DNA of 56,444 bases, from the NCBI GenBank assembly GCA_016212425.1, contig JACRGJ010000055.1:1-56444 (forward strand), given 5' to 3'. The translations under genes and the position numbers were made by a program. Positions 1-11,051 of the stretch are shown piece after piece. Below the pieces are notes generated by a model that saw only the letters and a list, made by a program, of their open reading frames with translations, was not told the DNA's origin and made no database searches. The stretch's first letter is position 1; every line of letters starts with the position of its first letter. This DNA is from Micrococcales bacterium (GTDB lineage: Bacteria > Actinomycetota > Actinomycetes > Actinomycetales > Microbacteriaceae).

Positions 1-2
1 CC

Positions 3-1436
3 GCGCCACCGGCGCCCGCCCCGCCCCCCCGCCCCGCGCGCGCGCGCCACGACCGCCCTGCCCGCACCGAGCGCCCGGCGCTCTCGCGCGACGAGCGTCC
101 CGCCTTCCCCCACGCCGGCGCGCCGCGCCACTCCGACCGCCTCCACCGCGACACCCCTCGCTCGGACGCGGCCCCGCGCCACGAGCCGGTCGAGGATGTG
201 GTGCTCGAGCGCCTCGAGGGGGAGGTCGACTCCGCCGACACCGAGGGCGTGAGCTTCGGCGACCTCGGGCTCGGGCCGAACATCGTCCGCGTGCTGGCCG
301 AGCTGGGAGCCGCGGCGCCGTTCCCGATCCAGGCCGCGACCATCCCGGATGCCCTGGCCGGTCGCGATGTGCTCGGTCGGGGCCGCACCGGCTCCGGCAA
401 GACCATCGCGTTCGCCGCGCCGCTGGTGGAGCGGATCCTGCGCGGTCGCGCGGACCGCGCCGCGGGCGAGCGCCGCAAGCCGGGCCGCGCTCCGGAGGCG
501 CTCATCCTGGCCCCGACGCGCGAGCTGGCCCTGCAGATCGACCGCACGGTGCAGCCGATCGCGCAGAGCGTGGGCCTGTTCACCACCCAGGTGTACGGCG
601 GCGTGCCCTACGCGCGGCAGTACGGCGCGCTCAGCCGCGGCGTCGACATCGTGATCGGCACGCCCGGCCGCGTCGAGGACCTCATCGAGCAGGGCCGCCT
701 CGACCTGTCGCGGGTGTCGATCGTGGTGCTCGACGAGGCCGACCACATGACCGACCTGGGCTTCCTCGAGCCGGTGCAGCGCATCCTGCGGCGCACCGCC
801 GACGATGGGCAGCGGATGATGTTCTCCGCCACGCTCGACACCGCGGTGGCGGCGCTGGTCGACGAGTTCCTCGCCGACCCGGCCGTGCCCGAGGTGGCCG
901 GCGAGCAGGCGTCGTCGTCGACGATCGAGCACCTGGTGTTAATGCTCGACCAGCGCGACAAGCTGGAGGTGCTGGCCGAACTGGCCGACGGACCGTCGCC
1001 GAAGCTCGTCTTCGTGCGCACCCGCTCCTTCGCCGAGGACGTCGCCGACCTGCTCGACGACCACGGGATGGACGCGGTCGCCCTGCACGGCGACCTCACC
1101 CAGCCGCGCCGCACCCGCAACCTGGAGCGCTTCTCCCGCGGGCGGGCGACCGCGCTGGTGGCCACGGATGTCGCGGCGCGCGGCATCCACATCGACGACG
1201 TCGCGCTGGTGATCCAGGCGGATGCGCCCGACGAGTACAAGACGTATCTGCACCGCTCCGGCCGCACCGGTCGCGCCGGAAAGGACGGGGTCGTCGTGAC
1301 GCTCGTGGCGAAGAACCGCCGCCGCCGCGTCGAGGAGCTGCTCGGGCGCGCCGGCATCCAGGCCGAGTGGACGACGGTGCGCCCCGGCGACGGCACGATC
1401 CGCGACCTCGTGGAGCGCGTGAACGCGCAGGGGTGA
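3..1436 (+). CDS. DEAD-box RNA helicase (5' end beyond window)
   Basis: ATP-dependent RNA helicase that would remodel RNA in the cytoplasm, for example in ribosome assembly or mRNA decay. The reading frame is open from the first bases of the window, so the true start lies upstream; GTG at 198 is only the first in-window start. The first 60 or so codons are Arg/Pro-rich and low in complexity, as in the disordered tails of actinobacterial DEAD-box proteins. The core shows a Q-motif-like FPIQ, GRTGSGKT (motif I), PTRELA (Ia), TPGR (Ib), VLDEADHM (II), SAT (III), and a second RecA domain with VATDVAARGIHI and HRSGRTGRAG (VI). There is no C-terminal RNA-binding domain; the protein ends soon after motif VI. 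Family is certain, specific orthologue is not. Confidence 0.93.
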   Translation, partial: APPAPAPPPRPARARHDRPARTERPALSRDERPAFPHAGAPRHSDRLHRDTPRSDAAPRHEPVEDVVLERLEGEVDSADTEGVSFGDLGLGPNIVRVLAELGAAAPFPIQAATIPDALAGRDVLGRGRTGSGKTIAFAAPLVERILRGRADRAAGERRKPGRAPEALILAPTRELALQIDRTVQPIAQSVGLFTTQVYGGVPYARQYGALSRGVDIVIGTPGRVEDLIEQGRLDLSRVSIVVLDEADHMTDLGFLEPVQRILRRTADDGQRMMFSATLDTAVAALVDEFLADPAVPEVAGEQASSSTIEHLVLMLDQRDKLEVLAELADGPSPKLVFVRTRSFAEDVADLLDDHGMDAVALHGDLTQPRRTRNLERFSRGRATALVATDVAARGIHIDDVALVIQADAPDEYKTYLHRSGRTGRAGKDGVVVTLVAKNRRRRVEELLGRAGIQAEWTTVRPGDGTIRDLVERVNAQG

Positions 1437-1515
1437 GCGAGCACTCCCGCGCGGCACGGAGTGCGTTCGGTACGCCGCCTCCTGCGCGTCCGGGCTCCTC
1501 TTGTAGCGTGGAGGG

Positions 1516-1941
1516 GTGGATGTCCGTGCCTTCCGGCCCGGCGACACCGACGCCGTCGTGGCGCTCTGGGAGCGCTGCGGGCTCACCCGCCCGTGGAACG
1601 ACCCGCGGCGCGACATCGAGCGGAAGCTGAACGAACAGCCGGAGCTGTTCCTGGTGGGCACGGTGCAGGGTGAGCCGATCGCGAGCGCAATGGCGGGCTT
1701 CGACGGGCATCGCGGGTGGTTGTACTACCTGGCTGTGCATCCAAACCACCGCGGCGCAGGCCACGCCCGGGCGCTCGTTGAGGAGATCGAACGGACGCTG
1801 ACCATGCGGGGCGTGCCGAAGCTCAACCTGCAGGTGCGGGACGACAACCTCCACGCACTGGCGTTCTGGAAGGCGATGGGCTACACCCGCGAGCACAATG
1901 TCTCGCTCGGGCGCCGGCTCATCCCCGACGGGCCTTCCTAG
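1516..1941 (+). CDS. ypeA: GNAT acetyltransferase, YpeA type
   Basis: 141-aa single-domain GCN5-related N-acetyltransferase using acetyl-CoA; substrate unknown. It closely follows the E. coli YpeA pattern as I recall it: LWERCGLTRPWNDP and DIERKLN near the N-terminus, FDGHRGWLYYLAVHP for beta4, the acetyl-CoA-binding loop HRGAGHARALVEE at residues 76-88, and the C-terminal SLGRRLI. GTG at 1516 is chosen because GGAGGG lies just upstream and residue 1 then aligns with the family start. The stop codon lies inside the first unit of a short tandem duplication (1926-1969). Name assigned from memory of the family pattern, without a search. Confidence 0.9.
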   Translation: MDVRAFRPGDTDAVVALWERCGLTRPWNDPRRDIERKLNEQPELFLVGTVQGEPIASAMAGFDGHRGWLYYLAVHPNHRGAGHARALVEEIERTLTMRGVPKLNLQVRDDNLHALAFWKAMGYTREHNVSLGRRLIPDGPS

Positions 1942-1969
1942 GAACACGCGACGGGCCTTCCTAGGAACA
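1926..1969. repeat. Two 21-bp direct repeats over a stop codon
   Basis: An identical 21-bp sequence occurs at 1926-1946 and 1949-1969, separated by 2 bp. The first copy holds the last codons and the TAG stop of the acetyltransferase gene, and contains the palindrome CCTAGG. It looks like a local duplication of the gene end. The rest of the gap to 2062 shows nothing recognisable. Confidence 0.9.
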
Positions 1970-2061
1970 ACTGAATCGCCCCTGGGTCTGATTTCGCTCT
2001 CCATCACGACGAACCGCGAAGAGCCGATGACCCGCGGGGATGAACTTGCCAAGATCGGAGG

Positions 2062-2733
2062 GTGTCACGTCTGATCGATCTCAGTCACACCATCAGCGCC
2101 GGGCTGATTACCTACCCGGGCTTGCCCGCGCCGTCGGTAACTCCGCACCTGACGCGGGAGGCCTCCCGGAAGCGGTACGCGCCGGGTACCGAGTTCGCGA
2201 TGGACATCATCACGATGATCGGGAACACCGGAACCTACCTGGACTCGCCCTTTCACCGCTACGCCGACGGTCCCGACCTCGCCGGCCTCGAGTTGACGAA
2301 CCTGGTCAGTGTCCCCACCCGGGTTTTCCACCTCCGGAGTGCGGCGGAGCGCGGCATCGGACCACAGGACGTCGAGGGCTCACTCCGGGGGATGGCAGTG
2401 CTGCTCGACACCGGATGGGACCGCCACTTCGGCTCTCCCGCTTACGGTGACCCCGCTCCGTTCCTCACCGCGTCCGGCGCGTCCGCGCTCATCGAGGCCG
2501 GGGCGGTACTGGTCGGCATCGACTCGATCAATATTGACGACACCAGCACCGAGTCCGCGGGCGCCCGCCCGGCTCACAGCCTGCTCTTGGCTGCCGGGAT
2601 TCACGTCGTGGAGCATCTCACCGGCCTCGCTCAACTCCCGGAGTACGGCGCGCGTTTTACCGCCGTCCCACCGAAGGTCGCCGGCTTTGGCACCTTCCCC
2701 GTGCGTGCGTTCGCGGAGATCGATCACGACTGA
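2062..2733 (+). CDS. Cyclase-family protein (kynurenine formamidase-like)
   Basis: 223-aa protein of the putative cyclase / kynurenine formamidase superfamily (PF04199), metal-dependent hydrolases acting on formamides, lactones or amides. Visible marks are the N-terminal IDLSHTISAGLITYPG, the metal-site region NTGTYLDSPFHRY (family pattern HGGTHxDxPxHF, here with Asn-Thr-Gly in place of His-Gly-Gly), GMAVLLDTGWD, GIDSINID, and H-x-x-L near LLLAAGIHVVEHL. The changed first metal-site residues also occur in cyclase-like enzymes that are not formamidases, so kynurenine cleavage is not assigned. GTG at 2062 is preceded by GGAGGGT. No tryptophan-degradation gene lies nearby. A 9-bp inverted repeat follows the stop directly. 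Confidence 0.82.
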   Translation: MSRLIDLSHTISAGLITYPGLPAPSVTPHLTREASRKRYAPGTEFAMDIITMIGNTGTYLDSPFHRYADGPDLAGLELTNLVSVPTRVFHLRSAAERGIGPQDVEGSLRGMAVLLDTGWDRHFGSPAYGDPAPFLTASGASALIEAGAVLVGIDSINIDDTSTESAGARPAHSLLLAAGIHVVEHLTGLAQLPEYGARFTAVPPKVAGFGTFPVRAFAEIDHD

Positions 2734-2752
2734 GCGGCGGCCCGGCCGCCGC
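2734..2752. terminator. GC-only hairpin after the cyclase gene
   Basis: GCGGCGGCC and GGCCGCCGC are perfectly complementary with a 1-nt centre, starting right at the cyclase stop codon. No T-run follows, so it would be an actinobacterial-type or Rho-aided terminator at best. The remaining sequence to 2976 shows no gene that I can support. Confidence 0.4.
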
Positions 2753-2976
2753 GCCCGCGTCGGGAACGAACAGCCCGCTGAGCTCGACGCGGTTTCCCGG
2801 ACAGGCTCGATCGAGGCGACGCGGGACGCCCGTGAACTCGTTGTCGACGTCGCGTCGCGGCGGTGAACACCGGGTGTCGGATGCGCCGGAGCCCTTGATC
2901 CTGACGCCCGGGCCTGATTCGCTGGCGGATGCCCCCGTCCGGGGGGCAGCCCATTCCCTCCCTGGAGCGTCCCGCC

Positions 2977-5226
2977 ATGACCGTCCCCTCCCGTCGCCGC
3001 GCGGTCGCGGCGCTGTCCGCCACCGCGGCCCTCGCGCTGGGCCTCGCTTCGCTCGGCGCCGGCGCCGCGCAGGCCGCCGCCGTTCCGGCACCGCCGGTGA
3101 ACATCGACGTGCTCACCTTCAACGACTTCCACGGTCGGCTCGAGGCGGGTGGCGCATCCGCGGGCGCCGCCGTCCTCGGTGGGCTGTTCGCGCAGTTCCG
3201 TGCCGCGAACCCGAACACGATCGTGGCGGCGGCCGGCGACAACGTCGGCGCCTCGACCTTCACCTCGTTCGTGCAGAACGACCAGCCGACGATCGATGCG
3301 CTCAACGCGGCCAAGGTCGACGTGAGCGCCCTCGGGAACCACGAGTTCGACCAGGGCCGGGCCGATGTCGACACTCGCCTGACGAAGGCGTTCGGCTTCC
3401 CGCTGATCAGCGCGAACCTCTACGACACGACCACCCAGAAGCCCGCCTACGACCCCTACTACGTGAAGACGGTGAGCGGCATCCGCGTCGGATTCATCGG
3501 CGCGACCACCGAGGACCTGCCGACCCTCGTCTCCCCGTCCGGCATCAGCACGCTCGACGTGAAGCCGGTGGTCGACTCGGTCAACCGGGTCGCCGCCCAG
3601 CTCCGCGACGGGGACCCGACCAACGGCGAGGCGGATGTGCTCGTCCTGGCCCAGCACGAGGGCCCCGCATCCGGTGCCCTCTCCTCCGCGCAGGGCGACA
3701 CCGTCTTCGGCAAGATCGTCGCCGGGGTGGGCGCGAACATCGACGCGATCGTGGCCGGCCACACGCACCAGGTGTTCGATCAGGACGTCCCGGTCCCCGG
3801 CACCTCGAAGACGATCCCGGTGATCGAGGCCGGGAAGTACGGCGAGTCGTACGGCCGCCTGGCGATCCAGGTCGACCCGGCGACGCGCACGATCGTCTCC
3901 ATCGACGGCGAGGTGAAGCCGCTCGTCGGCGCCGCCCAGCCGGATCCGGCTATCGCGAAGATCGTCGCGGATGCCGTCGCCGTCGCCAAGGAGAAGGGTC
4001 AGGTCTCGCTCGGCTCCATCGCGAGCGACATCACGCGGGCCCGCAAGGCCGACGGCAGCGAGAACCGCGGGGGCGAGTCGACCCTCTCGAACCTCATCGC
4101 CGACGTTCAGCTCGCCGCGACGACCTCGCGCGGCGCGAAGGTCGCCCTCATGAACCCGGGCGGCGTGCGCACGGATCTGCTGTACGCGGGGACCGGCCCC
4201 ACCGACCCGGACGGGAACGTCACCTACTCCGAGGCCGCATCCGTGCAGCCCTTCTCCAACACCCTCGTCACGCTCGACCTCACCGGCGCGCAGCTGAAGA
4301 CGGTGCTCGAGCAGCAGTGGCAGCCGGGTTCCTCGCGACCGTTCCTCAAGCTCGGCGTGTCGAAGGGGCTCAGCTACACCTACGACCCGGCAGCGGCGAC
4401 GGGGTCGCACATCACCTCGCTCGCGTTGGACGGGAAGCCGCTGGCTCCCACCGCGACGGTGAAGATCGTCACCAACTCGTTCCTCGCCTCCGGGGGCGAC
4501 GGGTTCCTCGAGCTGGCGAAGGGGGCGAACACCGCCGACACCGGCCTGGTCGACCTCGCCACCTTCGTCGACTACCTGAAGGCGAACTCGCCGGTGAAGC
4601 CCGACACGGCGCAGCGCTCGATCGGCGTGAAGCTGACGCCGCCCGCCGCCGCGGCCGGATACGCGCCCGGTGAGCGGGTGACGGCGAGCGTGTCGTCGAT
4701 GCTGTTCACCAACGGCGGGCCGACCTCCGGCACCGCCGCGGTCACCTTCGGCACGCAGACGCTCGGCTCGGCCCCGCTGTCGTTCACGGTCGCGGCGGCC
4801 GAGGGCGACGAGCAGGGCGCGGCCGATGTCGTGTTCACGATGCCGAAGGGCGTCACCGGAGCGCAGACGCTGACCATCACCGGTCCCGGCGGCACCGCCA
4901 TCCCGGTGCCGGTGACGATCGCCGGCCAGACCGGCCCCGTCGCCACCACGACCACCGGCTACCCGGACCGCGTCTTCGCCTCTCGTGGCGACCGCATCCG
5001 CTACACCGCGCAGGTGACCGCGGCCGACGGCACCGCCCCGGTGGGCACGGTGCAGGTGCGGGACCGCGGCAAGGCGATCGCCCAGGCGCGGGTGGCGGCG
5101 GACGGATCGGCCACCCTCACGCTGCCGCCGCTGAAGCGCGGGGTGCACTTCCTCACCGCGACGTTCACGGACGGGAAGGGCTTCGCGCCCTCGACGAGCC
5201 GCACGTCGATCGTGATCGTCTGGTAG
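2977..5226 (+). CDS. Secreted 5'-nucleotidase / UDP-sugar hydrolase family
   Basis: 749-aa exported metallophosphoesterase that would release phosphate from extracellular nucleotides. ATG 2977 has GGAGCG upstream and gives a Sec signal peptide ([20 protein letters not shown], cleavage near AQA-AAV). The metallophosphatase domain shows [10 protein letters not shown] (about residue 45), GDNVGAS (about 86), GNHEFDQG (about 121) and GHTHQ (about 260). The 5'-nucleotidase C-terminal domain follows with [10 protein letters not shown] (about 392) and [11 protein letters not shown] (about 498), which supply the nucleotide-binding loops. From about residue 550 there is an extra Ser/Thr/Gly-rich region with an Ig-like pattern ([17 protein letters not shown]). 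No LPxTG motif or C-terminal helix is visible, so it is probably released. An upstream in-frame ATG at 2929 is less likely because it would bury the signal peptide. Confidence 0.93.
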   Translation: MTVPSRRRAVAALSATAALALGLASLGAGAAQAAAVPAPPVNIDVLTFNDFHGRLEAGGASAGAAVLGGLFAQFRAANPNTIVAAAGDNVGASTFTSFVQNDQPTIDALNAAKVDVSALGNHEFDQGRADVDTRLTKAFGFPLISANLYDTTTQKPAYDPYYVKTVSGIRVGFIGATTEDLPTLVSPSGISTLDVKPVVDSVNRVAAQLRDGDPTNGEADVLVLAQHEGPASGALSSAQGDTVFGKIVAGVGANIDAIVAGHTHQVFDQDVPVPGTSKTIPVIEAGKYGESYGRLAIQVDPATRTIVSIDGEVKPLVGAAQPDPAIAKIVADAVAVAKEKGQVSLGSIASDITRARKADGSENRGGESTLSNLIADVQLAATTSRGAKVALMNPGGVRTDLLYAGTGPTDPDGNVTYSEAASVQPFSNTLVTLDLTGAQLKTVLEQQWQPGSSRPFLKLGVSKGLSYTYDPAAATGSHITSLALDGKPLAPTATVKIVTNSFLASGGDGFLELAKGANTADTGLVDLATFVDYLKANSPVKPDTAQRSIGVKLTPPAAAAGYAPGERVTASVSSMLFTNGGPTSGTAAVTFGTQTLGSAPLSFTVAAAEGDEQGAADVVFTMPKGVTGAQTLTITGPGGTAIPVPVTIAGQTGPVATTTTGYPDRVFASRGDRIRYTAQVTAADGTAPVGTVQVRDRGKAIAQARVAADGSATLTLPPLKRGVHFLTATFTDGKGFAPSTSRTSIVIVW

Positions 5227-5240
5227 CGGGTTCTTCCCAG

Positions 5241-5277
5241 GTGCCGCCTCCGCCCCGCCCCGGGTCGGAGGCGGCAC
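5241..5277. terminator. Hairpin between nucleotidase gene and recQ
   Basis: A perfect 12-bp stem (GTGCCGCCTCCG at 5241-5252 with CGGAGGCGGCAC at 5266-5277) with a 13-nt loop lies 14 bp after the nucleotidase stop and just before recQ. There is no T-tract, but stem and position fit a factor-assisted terminator. Confidence 0.55.
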
Positions 5278-5290
5278 GTACAGTGGGCGC

Positions 5291-7156
<1,866 letters not shown>

Positions 7157-7216
7157 CTCCGCGCGCGGGCGCGGGCGGACCGCGAGTCCCCCGCGGGGTC
7201 CACGGCCTCCACTATC

Positions 7217-7230
7217 GTTAAGCCGCTAAC
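7217..7230. promoter_or_regulatory. Candidate MarR operator before 7239 operon
   Basis: GTTA-AGCCGC-TAAC, a short inverted repeat, lies 9 bp before the GTG start of an operon ending in a MarR-type regulator. Arms are only 4 bp, so this is weak evidence, but MarR proteins usually repress their own operon from such a site. Confidence 0.3.
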
Positions 7231-7238
7231 ATGATTCG

Positions 7239-7907
7239 GTGACCGAGCGCGACATCGAAGTCCGCACCCTCGCTCTGTTCGGCGGGACGGGACGCACCGG
7301 ACGGCACGTGCTCGCGCAGGCGCTCGACGCCGGATGGCGGGTGCGCGCCCTCGCCCGTCGACCCGAGGCGCTGGAGCCGCATCCGCGCCTCGAGGTGGTG
7401 CGCGGCGATGTCGCCGACGACCGCGCGGTGAGCGAGGTCGTCGTGGGAGCGGATGCGGTGCTCTCGGTGCTCGGTCCGGTCTCCGGATCGCCGCCGGACC
7501 TGCTGGCCGGTGCGGCTCGGCGGATCACCGCCGCGATGCGCGAGCACGGCGTCCACCGCATCGTGTCGCTCACCGGAGGCGGCGTGCGCGATCCGGAACG
7601 CGACCGCCCGCGCCTGCCGGACCGCTTCATCCGCACCCTCCTTGTGCTGCTGCAGGGACGCATCCTGCGTGACGCGGAGCAGCACCTGAGGGTGCTCCGC
7701 GAATCCGGGCTCGAGTGGACCGTGCTGCGCGCGCCGCGGCTGACGGATGCCCCGCGCGCAGGGACGTACCGGTTCGGCTCGGTCGGCGTCACGGAGTCCG
7801 GAAAGCGCGCGAGCACCCGGATCGGCCGGGCCGACCTCGCCACGGCGCTCCTGGACGAGGTGCGCACCGGCGCGCATCCGCGACAGCTGCCGTTCGTCAG
7901 CGAGTGA
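7239..7907 (+). CDS. NAD(P)-binding atypical SDR (NmrA-like)
   Basis: 222-aa protein with the atypical short-chain-dehydrogenase fold. The dinucleotide-binding motif LFGGTGRTGRHVL is at residues 13-25, followed by ALARRPEAL and VVRGDVADDRAVSEVVVGADAVLSVLG; RIVSLTGGGVRD replaces the usual catalytic region and no YxxxK is seen. Such proteins reduce flavins or quinones, or sense NAD(P)H/NADP. GTG 7239 starts it, and its stop overlaps the GTG of the following MarR gene by 4 bases (GTGA), so the two are translationally coupled and probably co-regulated by that MarR protein. Exact substrate cannot be told. Confidence 0.85.
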   Translation: MTERDIEVRTLALFGGTGRTGRHVLAQALDAGWRVRALARRPEALEPHPRLEVVRGDVADDRAVSEVVVGADAVLSVLGPVSGSPPDLLAGAARRITAAMREHGVHRIVSLTGGGVRDPERDRPRLPDRFIRTLLVLLQGRILRDAEQHLRVLRESGLEWTVLRAPRLTDAPRAGTYRFGSVGVTESGKRASTRIGRADLATALLDEVRTGAHPRQLPFVSE

Positions 7908-8365
7908 ACGCGCCGAGCCGCGACCGGCCCCGCGGCGAGCACCTCGCCCGGGTCCTCGACGCGATCGGGGTGCTCACCCGAGATTTCGCCGCCAGCGGGC
8001 GTCGGCCCTTCCCGGGCCGGAGCCTCGGCCGGTCGCACAACCACGCCCTCGTCGCCCACTCCCGCCGGGCGAGTCTGACGGTCGGCGAGCTCGCCGAACG
8101 CCTCGCGGTCACGAGCGCCGCGGTGACGCAGCTGCTCGAGGCGCTGCGCACCGAGGAGCTTGTGACCGTCGAGGTGGACGCGGCCGATCGGCGGCGGCGC
8201 GTCGTGCGCCTCACCGAGGCTGCGCGCGCCGAGGTGGCGGCATTCCAGAGCCGCTACGCCGACGACCTCGCAGGGCGCTTCGCCCCGCTGACGGATGCCG
8301 AGGTGGCTCAGCTCGACCGCCTGCTCGGGCGACTCGACGACGGCGACCGCCGGGACGCCGGATGA
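7904..8365 (+). CDS. MarR-family transcriptional regulator
   Basis: 153-aa winged-helix DNA-binding protein, expected to act as a dimer. The helix-turn-helix is LTVGELAERLAVTSAAVTQLLEALRTEELV and the wing is VDAADRRRRVVRLTEA, with the typical D-x-R-x-R pattern. GTG 7904 is chosen because it overlaps the preceding stop by GTGA. A longer in-frame start upstream would run deep into the preceding gene. Probable targets are its own operon (site near 7217) and possibly the acyl-CoA oxidase gene downstream, where a palindrome lies at 8478-8496. The inducing ligand is unknown. Confidence 0.88.
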   Translation: MNAPSRDRPRGEHLARVLDAIGVLTRDFAASGRRPFPGRSLGRSHNHALVAHSRRASLTVGELAERLAVTSAAVTQLLEALRTEELVTVEVDAADRRRRVVRLTEAARAEVAAFQSRYADDLAGRFAPLTDAEVAQLDRLLGRLDDGDRRDAG

Positions 8366-8477
8366 CCGGCGCGGAGCCGGGCCCGGGCCGTGTCACCGGC
8401 CCAGCCCGGCCGCTTCCGAGACCCGATCCGGCCGCTATAGCCGTTCCATAAGGGCTCGGAGGGCGGGATCGAGGGAA

Positions 8478-8496
8478 CTTGTCGTGCCTCGACAAG
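8478..8496. promoter_or_regulatory. Palindrome upstream of the acyl-CoA oxidase gene
   Basis: CTTGTCG-TGCCT-CGACAAG: perfect 7-bp arms over a 5-nt centre, 19 bp in all, located 92 bp before the ATG at 8589 and 112 bp after the MarR gene. Size and symmetry suit a MarR-type operator. Assigning it to the neighbouring MarR protein is inference from proximity; a short hairpin terminator for the MarR operon is the alternative. Confidence 0.45.
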
Positions 8497-8588
8497 GGGA
8501 TCGCGCCGGTGTCGTCACCGACCTACCGTGAAGAGGCGCCGCGGCCGACCGTCGGCGCCCATCCACCCTCGTGCACCGGAGGTCCGCC

Positions 8589-10721
8589 ATGACCGTCACG
8601 CTCGGAACCAGCGCGAAACCCGCCGACGAGCCCACTGCTGAGGCCGCCACCGAGGCGTTGCCCGCCGCACCCGGGCCGGACGCGCATCCCGGAGCGACCG
8701 ACCCGCAGGTCCGCATCGACGTCCCCTGGCTCACCGAGTATCTGCTGGGCCGCTGGGCCGAGGACCGGAAGGTCGCCCGGGCCGGGATGCGCGAGGAGCG
8801 CTACCACCGCATCCCGGGCCAGACGATGGCCGAGCACCGCGAGCGGGTGACCGGGCAGCTGCACCAGCTCGTCGCCGACGACGCCGTGCACCGCGCCTTC
8901 CCCGCCCGCTTCGGCGGGCGCGACGACCACGGCGGCAACATCGCCGCCTTCGAGGAGCTGCTGCTGGGCGATCCGTCGTTGCAGATCAAGTCCGGGGTGC
9001 AGTGGGGACTGTTCGGCGCCGCGATCCTGCACCTCGGCACCGAGCGGAACCACGACGAGTTCCTGCCCGGCGTGCTCGACTTGACCATCCCCGGCGCGTT
9101 CGCGATGACCGAGACCGGGCACGGGTCGGATGTCGCCGCGTGCGCCACGACCGCCACCTACGACCCTGCGACGCAGGAGTTCGTCCTCGACACCCCGTTC
9201 CGCGCGGCGTGGAAGGACTACCTCGGCAACGCCGCCCGCGACGGCCGCGCCGCGGTCGTCTTCGCCCGGCTGATCACCCTCGGGGTCGACCACGGCGTGC
9301 ACGCGCTGTACGTGCCGATCCGGGATGCCGACGGCGCGTTCCTGCCCGGCGTCGGCGGGGAGGACAACGGGCTGAAGGGCGGCCTCAACGGCATCGACAA
9401 CGGTCGCCTGCACTTCACCGAGGTCCGCGTGCCGCGCACGAACCTGCTGAACCGCTACGGCGACGTGGCCGAGGACGGCACCTACAGCTCGCCGATCGCG
9501 AGCCCCGGACGCCGCTTCTTCACCATGCTCGGCACCCTCGTGCAGGGCCGGGTGTCGCTGGACGGATCCGCCGTGCTCGCCTCGAAGGTCGGCCTCACCA
9601 TCGCGGTGCGCTACGCCAACGAGCGCCGGCAGTTCGCAGGCGCCGCAGCCGACGGCACCGCCGATGAGGTCGTGCTGCTCGACTACCAGCGCCACCAGCG
9701 TCGGCTTCTGACCCGCCTCGCCACCACCTACGCCATGTCATTCGCACACGAGCGCTTCCTCGACAAGTTCGACGCCGTGTTCTCCGGAGCGGCCGACACG
9801 GATGCCGACCGGCAGGACCTCGAGACGCTGGCCGCCGCCCTCAAGCCGCTCTCCACCTGGGGCGCCCTGGACATCCTGCAGGAGTGCCGTGAGGCGTGCG
9901 GCGGGGCGGGCTTCCTCGCCGAGAACCGGATCGCCCAGCTGCGGGCGGACCTCGACGTGTACGTCACCTTCGAGGGGGACAACACCGTGCTGCTGCAGCT
10001 GGTCGCCAAGCGCCTGCTCGGCGACTTCTCCGCCAAGCTCAGGGGCGCGGATCGCGCCGATCTGACGCAGTTCCTCGCCGGTCAGGTGGGCGATGCGGCG
10101 TTGCACCGCATGGGCGTTCGCAAGATCGTGCAAGCGGTGACGGACGCGGGCTCGACCGCGCGCGCCGTGGGCCGCGTGCGCGATGAGTCCTCGCAGCGAC
10201 AACTGCTGACGGATCGCGTGCACACGATGGTCTCGGAGGTCGCCCTGCGGCTCCGCGGCGCCTCGAAACTCCCGCCCGCGGAGGCCGCCGCGCTGTTCAA
10301 CCGCAACCAGGACGCGCTGATCGAGGCGGCGCGCGCCCACGCCGAGCTGCTGCAGTGGGAGTCGTTCACGGATGCCCTTGCCGGCATCCCCGACGAGTCC
10401 ACGCGCCACGCGCTCACCTGGCTGCGCGACCTGTTCGGCCTCGGGCTCATCGAGACCCATGCGGCCTGGTACCTCGCGCACGGTCGGCTTTCGGCGTTCC
10501 GCACGCTCGGGATCACGGACTACATCGATGGCCGGTTGCTGCCCCGGCTGCGCCCCCTCGCCGCCCCCCTCACGGATGCCTTCGGCTTGGAGCCGGAACA
10601 TCTCCGCGCGGCGGTCGCGACGGGCGCCGAGGGGGTTCGGCAGGACGAGGCGCGTGCGTACTACGCCGCGCAGCGCGCTGCGGGCACCGCCCCGACGCCG
10701 GAGAAGTCCCCGAAGCGCTGA
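8589..10721 (+). CDS. Acyl-CoA oxidase / dehydrogenase-family enzyme
   Basis: 710-aa flavoenzyme expected to introduce the 2,3 double bond of acyl-CoA in fatty-acid beta-oxidation. Its length and the C-terminal domain match the acyl-CoA oxidase branch rather than the roughly 380-aa dehydrogenases. Visible features: FAMTETGHGSDVAAC (FAD/substrate loop), LDTPFRAAWKDYLGNAA, GLKGGLNGIDNGRLHFTEVRVPRTNLLNR, the arginine-containing RYANERRQFAG, and EACGGAGFLAENRIAQL followed by TFEGDNTVLLQLVAKRLL, close to the catalytic-glutamate region of ACOX. ATG 8589 is chosen for the GGAGG upstream; a GTG at 8571 has no such signal. In bacteria such proteins may pass electrons to ETF instead of oxygen; sequence alone does not decide this. 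Confidence 0.9.
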   Translation: MTVTLGTSAKPADEPTAEAATEALPAAPGPDAHPGATDPQVRIDVPWLTEYLLGRWAEDRKVARAGMREERYHRIPGQTMAEHRERVTGQLHQLVADDAVHRAFPARFGGRDDHGGNIAAFEELLLGDPSLQIKSGVQWGLFGAAILHLGTERNHDEFLPGVLDLTIPGAFAMTETGHGSDVAACATTATYDPATQEFVLDTPFRAAWKDYLGNAARDGRAAVVFARLITLGVDHGVHALYVPIRDADGAFLPGVGGEDNGLKGGLNGIDNGRLHFTEVRVPRTNLLNRYGDVAEDGTYSSPIASPGRRFFTMLGTLVQGRVSLDGSAVLASKVGLTIAVRYANERRQFAGAAADGTADEVVLLDYQRHQRRLLTRLATTYAMSFAHERFLDKFDAVFSGAADTDADRQDLETLAAALKPLSTWGALDILQECREACGGAGFLAENRIAQLRADLDVYVTFEGDNTVLLQLVAKRLLGDFSAKLRGADRADLTQFLAGQVGDAALHRMGVRKIVQAVTDAGSTARAVGRVRDESSQRQLLTDRVHTMVSEVALRLRGASKLPPAEAAALFNRNQDALIEAARAHAELLQWESFTDALAGIPDESTRHALTWLRDLFGLGLIETHAAWYLAHGRLSAFRTLGITDYIDGRLLPRLRPLAAPLTDAFGLEPEHLRAAVATGAEGVRQDEARAYYAAQRAAGTAPTPEKSPKR

Positions 10722-10800
10722 GCCCGCGGTCACGCATCCGTTTAGTCCGGTCGGGCATCCGTGCCGTCCGGCGTGACCGGCCCGATCCTGTGGCCCACGC

Positions 10801-11048
10801 TCATGTGGCCCAAGTGGGGTGACCGAGATGCTCATGTGGCCCAGTTGGGGTGACCGAGGCGCTCGTGTGGCCCAGTTGGGGTGACCGAGGCGCTCGTGTG
10901 GCCCAGTTGGGGTGACCGAGGCGCTCGTGTGACCCAAGTGGGGTGACCGAGGCGCTCGTGTGGCCCAAGTGGGGTGACCGGCCCGGTCATGTGGCCCAAG
11001 TGGGGTGACCGGGGCGCTCATGTGGCTCAAGTGGGTGGGGAAGTGCCG
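10801..11048. repeat. 31-bp tandem array, 8 units
   Basis: Eight back-to-back 31-bp units start at 10801, 10832, 10863, 10894, 10925, 10956, 10987 and 11018. Each holds TGTGGCCCAA(or G)TGGGG followed by TGACCG. The centre CCCAANTGGG is nearly palindromic. The array fills most of the 330-bp gap between two convergent genes (stops at 10721 and 11052). There is no spacer between units, so it is not CRISPR. A second array of the same period and core is at 14004-14092. No gene is seen in the gap. Confidence 0.95.
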
Positions 11049-11051
11049 GGC

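Noticed and set aside
2380-5277. Long minus-strand frame of 965 codons over the nucleotidase gene
   Set aside because: It is a shadow of high third-position GC; the plus strand has signal peptide and all nucleotidase motifs, while the minus frame is Arg/Gly-rich without domains.
10801-11048. CRISPR array (31-bp repeats)
   Set aside because: Units are contiguous with no unique spacers between them, and no cas gene is in the window.
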